Shown here in pieces: positions 21,841-32,187 of a DNA stretch of 64,000 nucleotides. Below the pieces are notes generated by a model. That model saw nothing but the letters and a program-made list of their open reading frames with translations, ran no database searches and was not told the origin of the DNA. The stretch covers positions 1-64,000 of the forward strand of contig JAPJBO010000119.1 in NCBI GenBank assembly GCA_030068145.1. Direction: 5' to 3'. How positions within the stretch are numbered: the first letter of the stretch is position 1; each line of letters begins with the position of its first letter. Both the position numbers and the translations under genes were made by a program. This DNA comes from Diplonema papillatum (lineage: Eukaryota > Euglenozoa > Diplonemea > Diplonemida > Diplonemidae).

Positions 21841-22252
21841 GGCAGTGGTGGTATCAAACGTTGCCAACGTACGCTTGACAAGATTTATCAAACGCAAACG
21901 TTTGACAAACGTGCAAACGTGACGTTTGCCAATCGATGGACCGGGTCTGTACACAGTACACGACCCTTGATAGCACTTGTCCACGTGGCTGCACGACGAA
22001 CATAAGGGAACAAGACATTTGGGCGTGCACAGGGAGATACAGGAGATACTAGCCTTCAGCAAGTGTTCCCTGGCCCCGGGCATGAAGATCTTGCCCTTGT
22101 AGCTCGAGTGTTCACAAGCCGACCCCACACTCGGATCCCACTGCAGGCGCAGCCAGCGCCTCACTCACGTTTGATACACGTTTGACATGAATTTTGCAAA
22201 CACAAACGTTTGTAAAACGTTCAAACGTTCAACGTTTGCCATGATCACTGCC
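21841..22252. mobile_element. 412-bp TIR element with ACGTTTG repeats
   Basis: GGCAGTGGTGGTATCAAACG at 21841 is partly mirrored at the right end (read inward GGCAGTGATCATGGCAAACG), finishing at 22252. Subterminal palindromic AAACGTTTG units lie on both sides. It begins 3 bp after the end of the previous element, counting the TA, so one element apparently inserted at the edge of the other. No transposase. The flanks show no clear duplication. Confidence 0.65.
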
Positions 22253-22254
22253 GG

Positions 22255-22440
22255 GTCCCCCCACCTTTATAGTTTTTGACGGACAGATGACGGCATGCAA
22301 CCCATGGCTTTGTCCCCCTTTTATCCTGGTGGCGGACATATGGCGGCACGGCAACCCATAAAAGATAAGGCCCGAGACCCCCCCTCCCCATGGCGGACAG
22401 TGTCCGCCAAAGTCTAACTGGCACGTTCCCTGTGCGGATA
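22255..22440. repeat. GGCGGACA-type imperfect repeats
   Basis: CCCTTTTAT..GGCGGACATATGGCGGCA..GGCAACCCATAAAAG and similar phrases recur two or three times. A degenerate tandem repeat of unknown origin. Confidence 0.5.
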
Positions 22441-22450
22441 CATTCCTATA

Positions 22451-22816
22451 TCAAGCTGTTCGTCGGGAATTTGAATCGTTGCATTCTCGGTGACAGGGAC
22501 CTTCGAAGAGGGTCATGCTAGCGACTAATAAGACTTGTGCGGCGTAGGGTTCAACTACGAGGGGGTCTCCAGTGACGATTGGTTGCTGGACACGCTGCAG
22601 AATTGTTGCTGGACAAGCATGTCCTCGTCGAATACTCTCGCAAAAACAGCTTTCCACCATCGTCTGTACTGAAACCGTATTCCGAAACAAAAACCCTGTG
22701 AAATGTGATAAAGTCTCGCTCAGCACCGCACAGAAGAGCTTTTCTTGTGCCCTTCTCTTGATGAAATCCCCGTGGTTGCAGAATTTGTGTATAATTATTT
22801 CCGCTCTGTCGTTCAC
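22451..22816 (-). CDS. Unrecognised ORF (121 aa), possible exon
   Basis: Open frame reading NDRAEIIIHKFCNHGDFIKR and RAQEKLFCAVLSETLSHFTG, then ILQRVQQPIVTGDPLVVEPY near the C-terminus. The frame stays open upstream to about 22870 (TKRAEARFRLLRKIVV). A second open frame at 23127-22813 overlaps its 5' end. Together they could be two exons of one gene. No domain is recognised and no clean splice pair was found. Confidence 0.3.
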   Translation of the reverse strand: MNDRAEIIIHKFCNHGDFIKRRAQEKLFCAVLSETLSHFTGFLFRNTVSVQTMVESCFCESIRRGHACPATILQRVQQPIVTGDPLVVEPYAAQVLLVASMTLFEGPCHRECNDSNSRRTA

Positions 22817-23127
22817 AACGATCTTACGAAGCAGACGAAATCGTGCTTCTGCGCGTTTTGTATCGGTTCTCCCGGCGCGCGGTCAACTGTTTGAACACCG
22901 CAGCTAAGCCGCAGCCGATCGAGTTGTGACGAAAGCCGCTTCAGCAAACCTTGAAGACTCCGCGATTCGTAGATTGGACACAACAGTGGCTTGAAATCCA
23001 CCGTGATGTCGAATCTCAGTGAATGAAAGGAAGCAAGCCTAATGGTCAAGAGTGAGAGAATGTTGTGGCCCAGGCAACAACTGCAACGCAGGGTGCGACG
23101 GATGTCTGCACGACACCTTGAGGTCAT

Positions 23128-26100
23128 GTATAGACAGGCAGCAAAGAAGCATCATGAGTCATCCACCCCTGTGCAATAAACCAAACCCCTGCAACCAACC
23201 ACATACACCTTTTTCCGATTCAACCATTTCATCGCATTTCTTATGTTACGGAATTTCGTCGGGGGAAAGACCCAGTTTCGTGTTCTTAGAATGCACTTGG
23301 TGCAAATTCTTTCTTTTTTCTTTATTTTGTTGCTTGGTTGTTCCATTTTTTGTTGATTAGAGGTCTTGTTTGAGTCATTTGCCTGAAGGCGCCGCGCTAG
23401 GATTCGTAGCATTATCCCGTGTTAAAAGACTCCGGGGGCATTTCATTTGAAGGAACGTGAGTACTACTAAGCAAGTTCAGCAATTGCTTTAGCTTCTTAT
23501 TCGAAGCAGGGTCCTTACACTGCGAGGTCGCTAAGTGTTACTACTGCAGATTTGCGAAACGGGTCTTTGTTGAACGCTTACGCCCGCCACTAAACCCAGA
23601 TTCACCTGTGTTTCGTGTGGGCTACAGCACATTTACCTCCTTTGATCTTTTGCAGCTGGCAGCCTCCTCAAGTATTTCCTACAAAGCAGGTGCTTATACA
23701 AGAAAATAGCGTATCGCAGCCAGAAACATTTTGTAGCTGGAGTACCGTTTCCATTTCTTGAAATACCATCAGCCATCACAGCACCGGTTCTTTTTTTTTG
23801 CCCCAGCTGGGCTTTGCCTGCACACCGGATTTTCAGGGAGACGCGCTGATGCCTCATCACGAGCTCGTGCATCTGCTCTGCAGAGCTACGTACGCTGTGT
23901 GGTGCATTACACCTACTACGTACAGGTCCCAGATGACACCCTGAGAGCATACCGAGGGCACTGTGTGGCCCGTCTGGATATGCATCCTCGTATGCCAGTG
24001 TTGGGTCAATACTAAGGTGCTACACACTCTGTTTCCAGTAATTTCCTGGCAGGAAAACTGGCTAAACTAAGGCGTTGAGCTCATTCACACTCTAAAAGAC
24101 CGGCGATAGCTTGGCGTTCTGGCTGGCTGGTGGCTTTCCGGAGTACAGACTTTTTGTTTTCTGCAATTTCTCCAGACGCGGCTACTCAAGGATTGCGACA
24201 AAGAATGATGGGGAACTCTGCTACAGATTAACACACCCGACACCCATTGTCATGCTATTGTCATGCAGGAAAGCATGAAAGATTATAACGTAAAATAGCA
24301 GGCTCCCTGCAGCACCCTTTCCCACTTGTTAGGGTTCCTGAAGGGGACCGATTTCTACCAACAGATTGTACCCCTCCAACTATGTTGTAGGTAGTATTGA
24401 AATGGTAAATGGTACTCCGTACGAGCGGTATCGACCGACGAATTCGTTGTTCTTGCTTTTTGATCGCTGTCGACAACTTCCAGGTTGAGGACGCTTTCGG
24501 TGCCGGTTGGAATATCACTTGCACCGCGGCATTCGTGATGCTGTCGGCAACAACGTCGCGAATAAAATGGACTGCGGCTGAAAACCGCAGAACATCATAA
24601 GATCAAAAAAGTCCGCCCATGTCGGGAGCTGAGCGCGGGGAAAGGATAAAAAGGAAGACAGGCGAAAAGAAGGAATGACCGAAGACACAAAAAAAAAAAG
24701 AAAAAGAAATACTCAAGACGATACATTCGTTTGAGAAAGGCAGCACTGGAGCATTGCCGCTCCCCTCGCTTTGAGTACCGATCTTGAGCATTTCGTTCGT
24801 AACTGCCGCTGAAGTCAGAAGAAAGAGGAACGTCAATGGTATCAGAAGAGTGGTGGGATGCAGACCTTTCGAGCAACGGAACGCCACGCAGCACTAACTC
24901 TTCTGACCACTCGTTGTCTTTGGAAGCTTAGAGACAGCCACTTCACGAAATACCCTCAACTACTCGGCCAACTCTGCAGTAGACGGCTGACTTTGTTACG
25001 ATGTGAGCTTCCTTCACTATCGTAACGTATGACAGCAAAGTCGGCCTGATGTGCTCTTGTTGCCAATCATTTGCATGCTAATGAGTACCACACTGATGCA
25101 AACTGGAGGTAGAACCAGGAAGAACCCGTGCAAAAAGCACTGCATTTCAAGTAGTCGCTGTTTTGTATCGTCCGCGAAAGCATCCGGTAGTGAGAGAGAG
25201 TACCATTGGTCTGTAAGTAAGTTGAGGCTTCAAAACTCAGCCCGCTCCGTATCCTTTGGGTGTTAGGCCTTTTTCCGTTCTTGCATGTTGGCTATCTTTC
25301 GTTTGAATCCCGCACGCTCTCTGCTTTTCTTCTGCTACCAGAGGCCGGATTACCAAGTCACATGGGGTCGGACACGTGATGAGTTGGTGATGAGTCATCA
25401 AGCATTCTCTTGCAGTCGACTCTTGCCGTCGACTTTTGCAGAAAGAGCTGTCGACTCCTTTGCAGAAGGAATCGAGTCTTGCAGTCACGCCGACACGCTA
25501 GGTTTCTACTGGCGGGACAGCAACAGGGTAAGCCGGAGACAAAAAGCAGTACTACGAAATTCCTTCCATTTTTCATTTTCTTGTTATTTGATAATCTTGC
25601 ACAGCCAGTGATGAGGGTGTGGTTTACGAATCGCAATTCAGAGGGATCCCAAGGAGAATACCAAGGTGAGAGAGTTTGTTGAAGCCCAGAAGAAATCGAA
25701 TTCTGCTTGTTAATGGGTTGCACTCGGTTAAGGAGAAGCCCTTTCTTTCTTCTAGCATGCGCGTATGTGTGTGTGGACCCGTTTTGACGTGGTGCCTTCC
25801 TGTGCGAGAGGCATCCACCTGCGTGCGTGCGTGTGTGTGGCAGCGCGTGTTGGTTGGAATCCCTTCTATTTCTTCGCTATTCCTGGGAAATCGATAGAAC
25901 GCATGTGGCTTCGTTCTTGGCTGTTCCGCTATCTCCCCTTCGGCGCTCAAGCAAGCTTGCTAGTATATGTGTGTGTGTTCGAAGGGGGAGTACAAAAAGG
26001 GGGCCTGCGTTTGTCAGTTTTTGCTTACCTCCAACCTCGCTTTTGGCGAGTGGATATGAGGAGTTCGCTCAGAAACGTAAGGATTCCAACTTGACGCGCC

Positions 26101-26250
26101 GAAGGCGCTCAAGCAAGCTTGCTAGGTGTGTGTTGGAATTTCCGTTTCTTCTCTATTCCGACGTTTCTGAATATCAAATCCTGTTCTCGGCTCACCGATC
26201 TTGTGGTCTCGCGATGTTGCATAGGGACGCACATTCCCCGGATACCCCCC
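23128..26250. other. Gene-poor region
   Basis: No gene can be supported. A minus-strand frame at 24887-24603 starts with a signal-peptide-like stretch (TTLLIPLTFLFLLTSAAVTN) but dissolves into a polypyrimidine tract. Two copies of a short repeat containing CAAGCAAGCTTGCTAG lie at 25939-25966 and 26095-26126; see the separate entry. Confidence 0.45.
26095..26126. repeat. GCGCCGAAGGCGC / CAAGCAAGCTTGC repeat
   Basis: Two adjacent small palindromes, GCGCCGAAGGCGC and CAAGCAAGCTTGC, preceded by TTCCAACTTGAC and followed by a GT-rich run. Other copies lie at 25939-25966 and, more diverged, at 30165-30200. Class unknown. Confidence 0.7.
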
Positions 26251-26320
26251 CCCGTGTTTAAGATCCCCCGTCTATAAGATCGGCTTTTTTGAGAAATGAG
26301 GGCGATCTTATACACGGGGA
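26251..26320. mobile_element. Miniature TIR element, CCCCGTGTTTAAGATC type, copy 1
   Basis: CCCCGTGTTTAAGATC at the left and GATCTTATACACGGGG at the right are near-perfect inverted repeats, so the whole 70 bp can fold. Flanked by C- and G-runs. A larger relative lies at 28947-29035. Confidence 0.75.
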
Positions 26321-26622
26321 GTGGGGTGGGGTCCCGCGCAGCGGAAAAAATATGCCTTCTCTCTTTCGCTTTCCTTTCAAAGACTGTTGCGTTGACGCAT
26401 CCACACTTTTTTTTTTTTTTGAGCAGGCCGAGTTCCAGGCCTCTCTTCAGGTTGTTCTTCTTCCTTTTCACCTGGTATGTCTTGAGTTAGGGATCTCCAT
26501 GTGAAGCACGGACATGTAAACTGTGACAGTGACATGAATCTTCAGTTTGGTGTTAGTTCGCTCAATGCTCAGGCTTACATTTTTGGAACACATTGCAATG
26601 TCTCGAAAAAAAAAATTTGGGC

Positions 26623-26929
26623 GTTTTTACTGTGGGGGGGGGGGGGGGCAGTGCTGACACTACCCTGAGAGCCCCCAACGACTTTGCAAGGGACCCCCCC
26701 CTTCCCCCCCCCCCCCCCCCCCTCCTTCTACAGTGCAGTTGCTTGGAGACTGGGTGGTCGAATTCTCTAAGGTGAAATGGTCAAAATTCCCTGGCAAAAG
26801 TGGGCCCACAAAAAATTTCAAAGTGTGGTTTTTGGGGTATTTGGGCCAAAAAAAAAATTTTTTTTTTCTGACCACTGTGGTGACCACCTTAGAGAGTGAC
26901 AGGTTGTGTCCCCCCTCCACAGTGAAAAA
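26623..26929. mobile_element. Miniature TIR element with ACTGTGG ends
   Basis: TTTTTACTGTGGGGGG at the left is mirrored by CCCCTCCACAGTGAAAAA at the right, with an inner inverted pair TTCTCTAAGGTG / CACCTTAGAGAG. It contains long G and C homopolymers. About 307 bp, with no coding capacity. Confidence 0.6.
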
Positions 26930-27009
26930 GGCCTGTATAAAGGGGGGGGTGGGGGGTCAGGTCAGATTCTGCCAACGACTCCGCAATCTGGCCGCTTAGG
27001 GCCACCCCT

Positions 27010-27183
27010 GGGGGGGGGATTGCAAGAACGTGCTTGGAATGGGTATGTGCTCAACACCGCACTGGTCCCGTCTGCGCCGTGTTTCGGTCCTTTAAGCCAC
27101 GTAAGCCACGGACACATAAGGCGGACCATCATCAGCGTGGAACCTGAGTGTCTGCAGACAGGACTGCGGTGTGAGTCTGGTTT
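27010..27183 (+). repeat. 160-bp dispersed repeat, copy 3
   Basis: Same as the copies at 5.4 and 5.9 kb, with a 9-bp duplication (AAGCCACGT) in the middle. It starts in a nine-base G-run and ends in a run of about 13 G. Confidence 0.9.
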
Positions 27184-27629
27184 GTGTGTGGGGGGGGGGG
27201 GGGGATTTTGGCCCCGCGCAGCGGGAAATTCTTTTTTGGGGTATTGTTTCTCTGGGAGGTTCTGGCGGGAAAAATATCTCTTGGGCCCCCCAAGTTGGGA
27301 TACACAGATCCTTGGTTGCCCGTGGTAAGTTGTGTTTTTTTTTTTTTTTCTGCTGGTCTTCCGAATGCAAAACGACTGCAGAAAGGGGAATCAAGGGGTT
27401 AGCAAGATGCTCACATACACGAGTCTGGTTGCCCTCGTTGCAGCTGCGATGCTGTGCCTGATCAACGCAATAATTGATCCTGGCCGTCCTATTGAGTTCA
27501 TTTGAAGTGACACACCCGTCTCACGGAGAAGAGCCTCTCGTCGCAGCACGAATATGAGGGGAACGAAGGGCACCAGAAAACCTGGACCCGCCAAAGAATC
27601 TAGAAACTTGGTGGACGCGTTTCCGGTGA

Positions 27630-28500
27630 ACGCACATGAGAACAACAAGGAGGATTGGCTCATATGCCACTCTTCAGCTCTCAGGAACAGACTCGGTTAT
27701 TTCGCTTGCCCGCCAAGCGATCCATGCGGCCGTTTACTCGAAGAGATTCGAAGTGATACACGCAATGGACGAGATTTTCCTCCCGTTGGCGAAGTCCACG
27801 GTGTGCTCAGTAAAGAGTGTGGAGCCCCGGGTCAGAGCATGCACCGCTGGAAACGAGAAGCGGAACATTTTGACACAGCTATCCTGAGCTGGGCGGTGCA
27901 CGTGGAGCACACCCAAATAAACATCTCTGTGTCGGAAAAGGTGAGGATGGACCCACTTGTTGTTTGGCAGGGGCCACGCACTATCACGGAAGGACGGGGC
28001 CGCCCCACGTTTTACCAGAACAGGCACAAGCACGACATCACGTTTGGCACGTGCACTTCACGTGCCAAAAAGGTGTCCGACTACGAAGTATTGCTCGAAT
28101 ACATCCAGCTTCCCCTCAGGGAAGTATGGGCTTCTCGGAATGGTGGATGGGTACAAGTCGCACTACAGCATTCCTGTCGTGAAGGAGGCGAGATCGCGGG
28201 GCTGGCTGGTGTTCATTGTACCTCCTAACACGTCAGGTCACTTGAATGTTGGCGACCAGAGTCTATCCACTTGGAACGAAGAAGTCGTCGCACCTTCAGA
28301 TTGCAGGCGCTGGTCCCGCAACAGCTTGTTGCAGAAAACAGTGCGAAGCTTCCTCTCAACCCGTGACGAGGTGCGCAAGTGGCTCGCGGACTCATACTTG
28401 GCAATCACAGATGCAGACATAGATTCTGCCTTCAAGAGTGCTCTGTGGCCAGGCTCGTCTTTGCACCCTGACATTCACAAAAGAAAGCCCAAACAAACGG
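27630..28500 (+). pseudogene. Second pogo-like DDE transposase relic
   Basis: Plus-strand pieces in changing frames give the three catalytic blocks in order. These are VIHAMDEIFLPLAKS near 27760 followed by TAGNEKRNILTQLS, then LLGMVDGYKSHYSIPVV near 28140, then FIVPPNTSGHLNVGDQSL near 28210-28270. Near 28380-28440 comes RKWLADSYLAITDADIDSAF, the family's tail helix. The order and spacing fit the DDE_1 domain of pogo/Tigger-like transposases. It is not a copy of the 6.9-8.4 kb element at the residue level. No TIRs could be assigned. The frame changes mark it as dead, unless some are introns. Confidence 0.7.
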
Positions 28501-28623
28501 AAGCAACGTTTACCCCTCTGGGAAACACCCCAAAAACAGCCCCCAAAAGGACCCCACTCACCCTCGTTGCCGTCCGGCTGACAACGATGCCGAGTTTTTT
28601 AGGGGGCCTTAGCATCAGCACTG

Positions 28624-28757
28624 GGGGGTGGGGGGATTGCAAGAAGGTGCTTGGAATGGGTATGTGCTCAACACCGCACTGGTCCCGTCTGCGCCGTGTT
28701 TCGGTCCTTTAAGCGACGGACACATAAGGCGGACCATGACAGGACAGCGGTGTGAGT
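28624..28757 (+). repeat. 160-bp dispersed repeat, copy 4 (deleted)
   Basis: Matches the other copies up to GGACCATG, then lacks about 30 bp of the 3' half before GCGGTGTGAG. It is followed by a G-run and then the LINE-B-like fragment. Confidence 0.85.
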
Positions 28758-28784
28758 TGGAGGGGTGGGGGGGGTTCAAGGCCC

Positions 28785-28912
28785 GTTTCGTTGACCGCAC
28801 TACCCTGAGCCCAAATCCTGGACGTGGTTTCAGGTGGCAAATTTGGCAAATGATCATGATCAGAAGGTCCTACTTGAGCGGTTCAGTTTCCTCACACATT
28901 GCATGTGGCTAA
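28785..28912 (+). mobile_element. LINE-B fragment, second copy
   Basis: Nearly identical to the reverse complement of 3775-3895 (CGTTGACCGCACTACCCTGA onward), differing by a few substitutions and a one-base indel. Here it is on the plus strand and ends in an A-run at 28911-28921. Confidence 0.85.
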
Positions 28913-28946
28913 AAAAAAAAATTGGGGTGTTTTTTGTCCCCCCCCC

Positions 28947-29035
28947 CCCCGTGTTTAAGATCGTCCCCCCCCGTGTATAAGATCGGTTTTTTTGGGGGGC
29001 GATCTTAAACACGGAAAAACGCGATCTTCACGGGG
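28947..29035. mobile_element. Miniature TIR element, CCCCGTGTTTAAGATC type, copy 2
   Basis: Contains CCCCGTGTTTAAGATCG, CCCCGTGTATAAGATCG, CGATCTTAAACACGG and GATCTTCACGGGG, so two nested or tandem inverted pairs are present. Flanked by long C- and G-runs. Confidence 0.75.
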
Positions 29036-29445
29036 GGGGGGGGGGGGGGGGGGTAGGTATTCTGTCTAGGGAGAGAAGTCCCGAAAAACGCGGTGTACGA
29101 GAACAAAGGGGGGAGGGGCCCCCTTCCCCTCCGAGGCATAAATAAAACAAGAATTGGACTTTTGGGGCGGTGTTACCCGTTACCCGTCCTTGGGAGTCCC
29201 GAACTTCTCTGGTGGTTTTCCCCTCACACCTTTGCTGTAAACCGTGCCCTCTACACCCTAACGTCGGACTACGGGTCGACCCGTGACAGATTTGCCATCT
29301 TCTTCGATTTGTTGTGACTGGGAATGGAGCACGAGTGTACATTCCCTTGTCCCCTTTCGCTAAACTATTCTAAGCTTCCTAGCGCATGTTACACTTCAAG
29401 GTTCCGCCCTGCTTTCTGCTTGGTCAGAGATTGTTCGAGGCTCAC

Positions 29446-29532
29446 ACGGTGGGCCACAGTCCACAGTGGGCCCGCAGTGTCCACAGTAGGTCCCAGAGCG
29501 GTCCACAATGGGTCCCAGAGTGGGGTCCACAG
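29446..29532. repeat. Short tandem repeat, GTCCACAGTGGGTCCCAGAG type
   Basis: Four to five degenerate units of about 20-25 bp. Confidence 0.7.
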
Positions 29533-29664
29533 GCCAAAGTGGAAGAGTTCAATCTATCTGTCTGTAGGCGGAGGTATCAGGGACTTTCAACTATGGGAAT
29601 GGGAAGACGAGTCATGCGCACAACCAAATGCGTCGATAGATCAGCACAGGCTGCATGGTTATTT

Positions 29665-29754
29665 CAGAAGTTTCGTCAGACCGAGGACTTCAGGTTTAGT
29701 GTTCATTGATCAATGAACACTATACCTGAAGTCCTCTGTCTGACGAAACTTCTG
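29665..29754. repeat. 90-bp palindrome centred on TTGATCAA
   Basis: Two 45-bp arms, starting CAGAAGTTTCGTCAGAC, match with 2 mismatches and no spacer. It could be two transposon termini joined head to head or a replication-derived inverted duplication. No flanking duplication or coding content is seen. Confidence 0.9.
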
Positions 29755-29759
29755 CAACC

Positions 29760-30758
29760 GAAAACCCGTTCGGTGTTAAATCTTGCGGTGTTGTCTGCCA
29801 CGTTCCGACGGCCAATGGGCCACCCCCGTAGCACATTGGAAACCATGCATGCAGACGCATCCTGCATGCGTTCTACGTCGTGTAGCAGTTTCACGGCAGC
29901 TTTCAGCGCATATTGCTCTTCTGACAGTCTCGCTGGACACCACCAAGCACTGAATCCCCATCTGCGAGCATGAAGGACCTGCGGGGGGGGCTGTCAGGAT
30001 GGCCCAGCTGAACGAGCGCGCTATGGAAAACCGACCCGGCGGAACCGGTCACGCTACCCCCTGTTACCCGATACTACCCGTACTACAAAAAGGGGGCAAA
30101 GAGGGTGTGAGCCTTCTGTTTGCCAGATTTTCGCAGGACCCTCCTACCTCGCTTGAGAAAATTCCAACTTAACGCGCCGAAGGCACTCAAGCTAGCATTC
30201 CACGTGTGTGGGTGTGTGTCGTGATGTTTCTGAACTCGGGACGCCACAGAAAAGAGCAAGAAAGAAGACTTCTGCGTGACGGAAGAATTGTTCATCTCTC
30301 TGTACAAGTGCGGCGACGATGGGAGGAAGAGAAATGCTCAAGAAATGAAACGACAGAAAACGAAGACGGCAAAGGGGGTAGAGGCAAGAAACAGGAAGAA
30401 CTTCTTTGCGAAGGAGAGAAACGTACGGGGAAAATGACGACAGTATCTTCTTCTCGGATGGTGTGTTTCCTTCGTTTTCGCGGGGTTCTTTTGTCTTCTC
30501 AAAAGAACCTCTTTTCGTTCCGCATGCCGACCAACTGAACATCGTATGATGACACCCAGTTCGGGTGCCTCAAGCGTTGTTCTTTTCTTTCTCTCGTTGT
30601 TGCGTTATTCTTTTTTCTCTTTTCGTATTCTTTCTGATTCTGTGTCGTTAGTTCGTTTCAAACACATGTTTGTCATGTTGTTCACACCCCACGGAACCGC
30701 AGGATTGTGAGCAGCGACTGGCGAAGAGGAGCTGGCTAAAGAGACGCGCGTTAAGCCG
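29760..30758. other. No gene seen
   Basis: Apart from the diverged GCGCCGAAGGC repeat at 30165-30200, this is purine- or pyrimidine-rich spacer downstream of the cyclin gene. Confidence 0.5.
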
Positions 30759-31640
30759 CTACGTTTCGTCCATTACGCTGTCTTCATCGGCGTGGTCTTC
30801 CATATCAGCGTCGCCATTTTCGAGATGCTGTTTTTTTATGCATGAAGCAATGGTGCTACTAAGAGTGCATCACAAACAAAGGCGTGACAGAATCGTATGC
30901 AAGGAATACACGGAATTGAAAGAGGGACATCGTACAGCGACGTGATCCTGCCCTCGTTGTTCGTCGGTTGCCAACGTGATGATTCCAGCTGAGAGTTTTG
31001 AACAAAAGGAGCTGAAGCCTGTCGTCGGCAGAAAGAAGCACACCTTTTCATCGTCGTCCGACTGGGTGCTGCTGATATTCTGATCATCCTCGTCGTCGAG
31101 AAACTGGGAGGCCATATGCACGTATTTGGCGCTGTTGCCCGTGATAGTGCCATATCGCGTGGAAATCTCGTAGATGTAGCGGCAGAACTCGGAGAGGGAA
31201 ACGTGCAGGTCGAAGTCGAGCAGCAGGAGAAAATGGATTTCGAGGTAGTTTAGCTCGGATAGCCGGATGCCGGCTACAGCCGAGTAGTATTTGTTGGAGT
31301 AGTAGCAGTCATCTCGCACTTTGGCTGAGATGACGACGGAGGTGACGAGTAGTCGGTGGACGTTGTGGGAGGTGAGATACAGAGTGGGATGTTTGTTGAT
31401 GAGGCGGTCAACCAGTATGAGCGAATACACGTAGCACTCTTCGCTGTTGTTGAAATACTTGTCGAGACGAGCAAAATACTTGTCGACAGGTATCGCGGGA
31501 GCTTGGTACGCCTCGAACATCGCGGGTGCCGGGGACTTTGCCGTGTCGCCGACCACATCCTGCCGCACTTTGTCATTCCGCTTCGTGAACTCCAACAGCA
31601 TGTTGGACAGAATCTGCACTATATTCCCGGAAGCAGGCAT
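30759..31640 (-). CDS. PHO80-like (P/U-type) cyclin, two exons
   Basis: ATG at 31640. Exon 1 is 31640-31044 (199 codons). The 216-nt intron runs from GAAAAG|GTGTGC to AAAACAG|CATCTC. Exon 2 is 30827-30759, phase 0, giving a product of 221 aa. The cyclin box shows AYQAPAIPVDKYFARLDKYF, ECYVYSLILVDRLI and TSHNVHRLLVTSVVISAKVR. DDCYYSNKYYSAVAGI and LSELNYLEIHFLLLLDFDLH follow. These are the hallmarks of PHO80-type cyclins, which activate cyclin-dependent kinases in phosphate or nutrient signalling or the cell cycle. The short second exon supplies a very acidic C-terminus (ENGDADMEDHADEDSVMDET) that continues the acidic run at the end of exon 1, which supports the splice. Without splicing, the frame would read on to 30870 into sequence with no resemblance to the family. 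Confidence 0.88.
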
Positions 31641-31805
31641 TGTACCTCTTCCCCGCCCGCTGCTTGCTGAGATAACTTCAGCCTCGACGAACCCGGGGTT
31701 TCCTTGTTTCTATGGGTTTCTTTTTCCCTCTCCTCCGTAGGGGTACACTGGGCTCTTCTATTTTCTTTTGCTTTTTGTCGTTCCTCAGGCTTTGCCTGAA
31801 AGGAA

Positions 31806-32187
31806 TCGAGCGGGAAACTCACACGTGCCTTCCTTATCGTAGGGAAGGAGGCGGGGGTAATTTTTTTTCTTTTCTCCGCCCCTGTCGTTTTTCTTGATAC
31901 TGAAGCAAATAATTGAGGGGGGAAACTTGATGGGTGCAAGCTGTAGAACTTCTGGGGTGATGTACGGCCTTGTCAACGAAGCAGTTGTTCTAAGTCGAGC
32001 GGGAAACTCACACGTGCCTTCCTTATCGTAGGGAAGGAGGCGGGGGTAATTTTTTTTCTTTTCTCCGCCCCTGTCGTTTTTTTTTTTTTGATACTGAAGC
32101 AAATAATTGAGGGGGAAACTTGAGGGGTGCAAGCTGTAGAACTTCTGGGGTGATGTACGGCCTTGTCAACGAAGCAGTTGTTCTAAG
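31806..32187. repeat. 189-bp tandem duplication upstream of the cyclin
   Basis: 31806-31994 and 31995-32187 are near-identical copies, differing mainly in the length of a T-run. They lie about 170-550 bp 5' of the cyclin ATG, where promoter or 5' UTR sequence is expected, so any regulatory site in the unit is present twice. Confidence 0.9.

Noticed and set aside
25303-25330. Possible tRNA T-loop (GTTTGAATCCC)
   Set aside because: No matching acceptor, D or anticodon arms around it on either strand.
26251-29035. A single transposon of about 2.8 kb bounded by the two CCCCGTGTTTAAGATC elements
   Set aside because: Each flanking element is itself a complete inverted repeat that can fold on its own, so they are better read as two miniature elements than as two ends of one.
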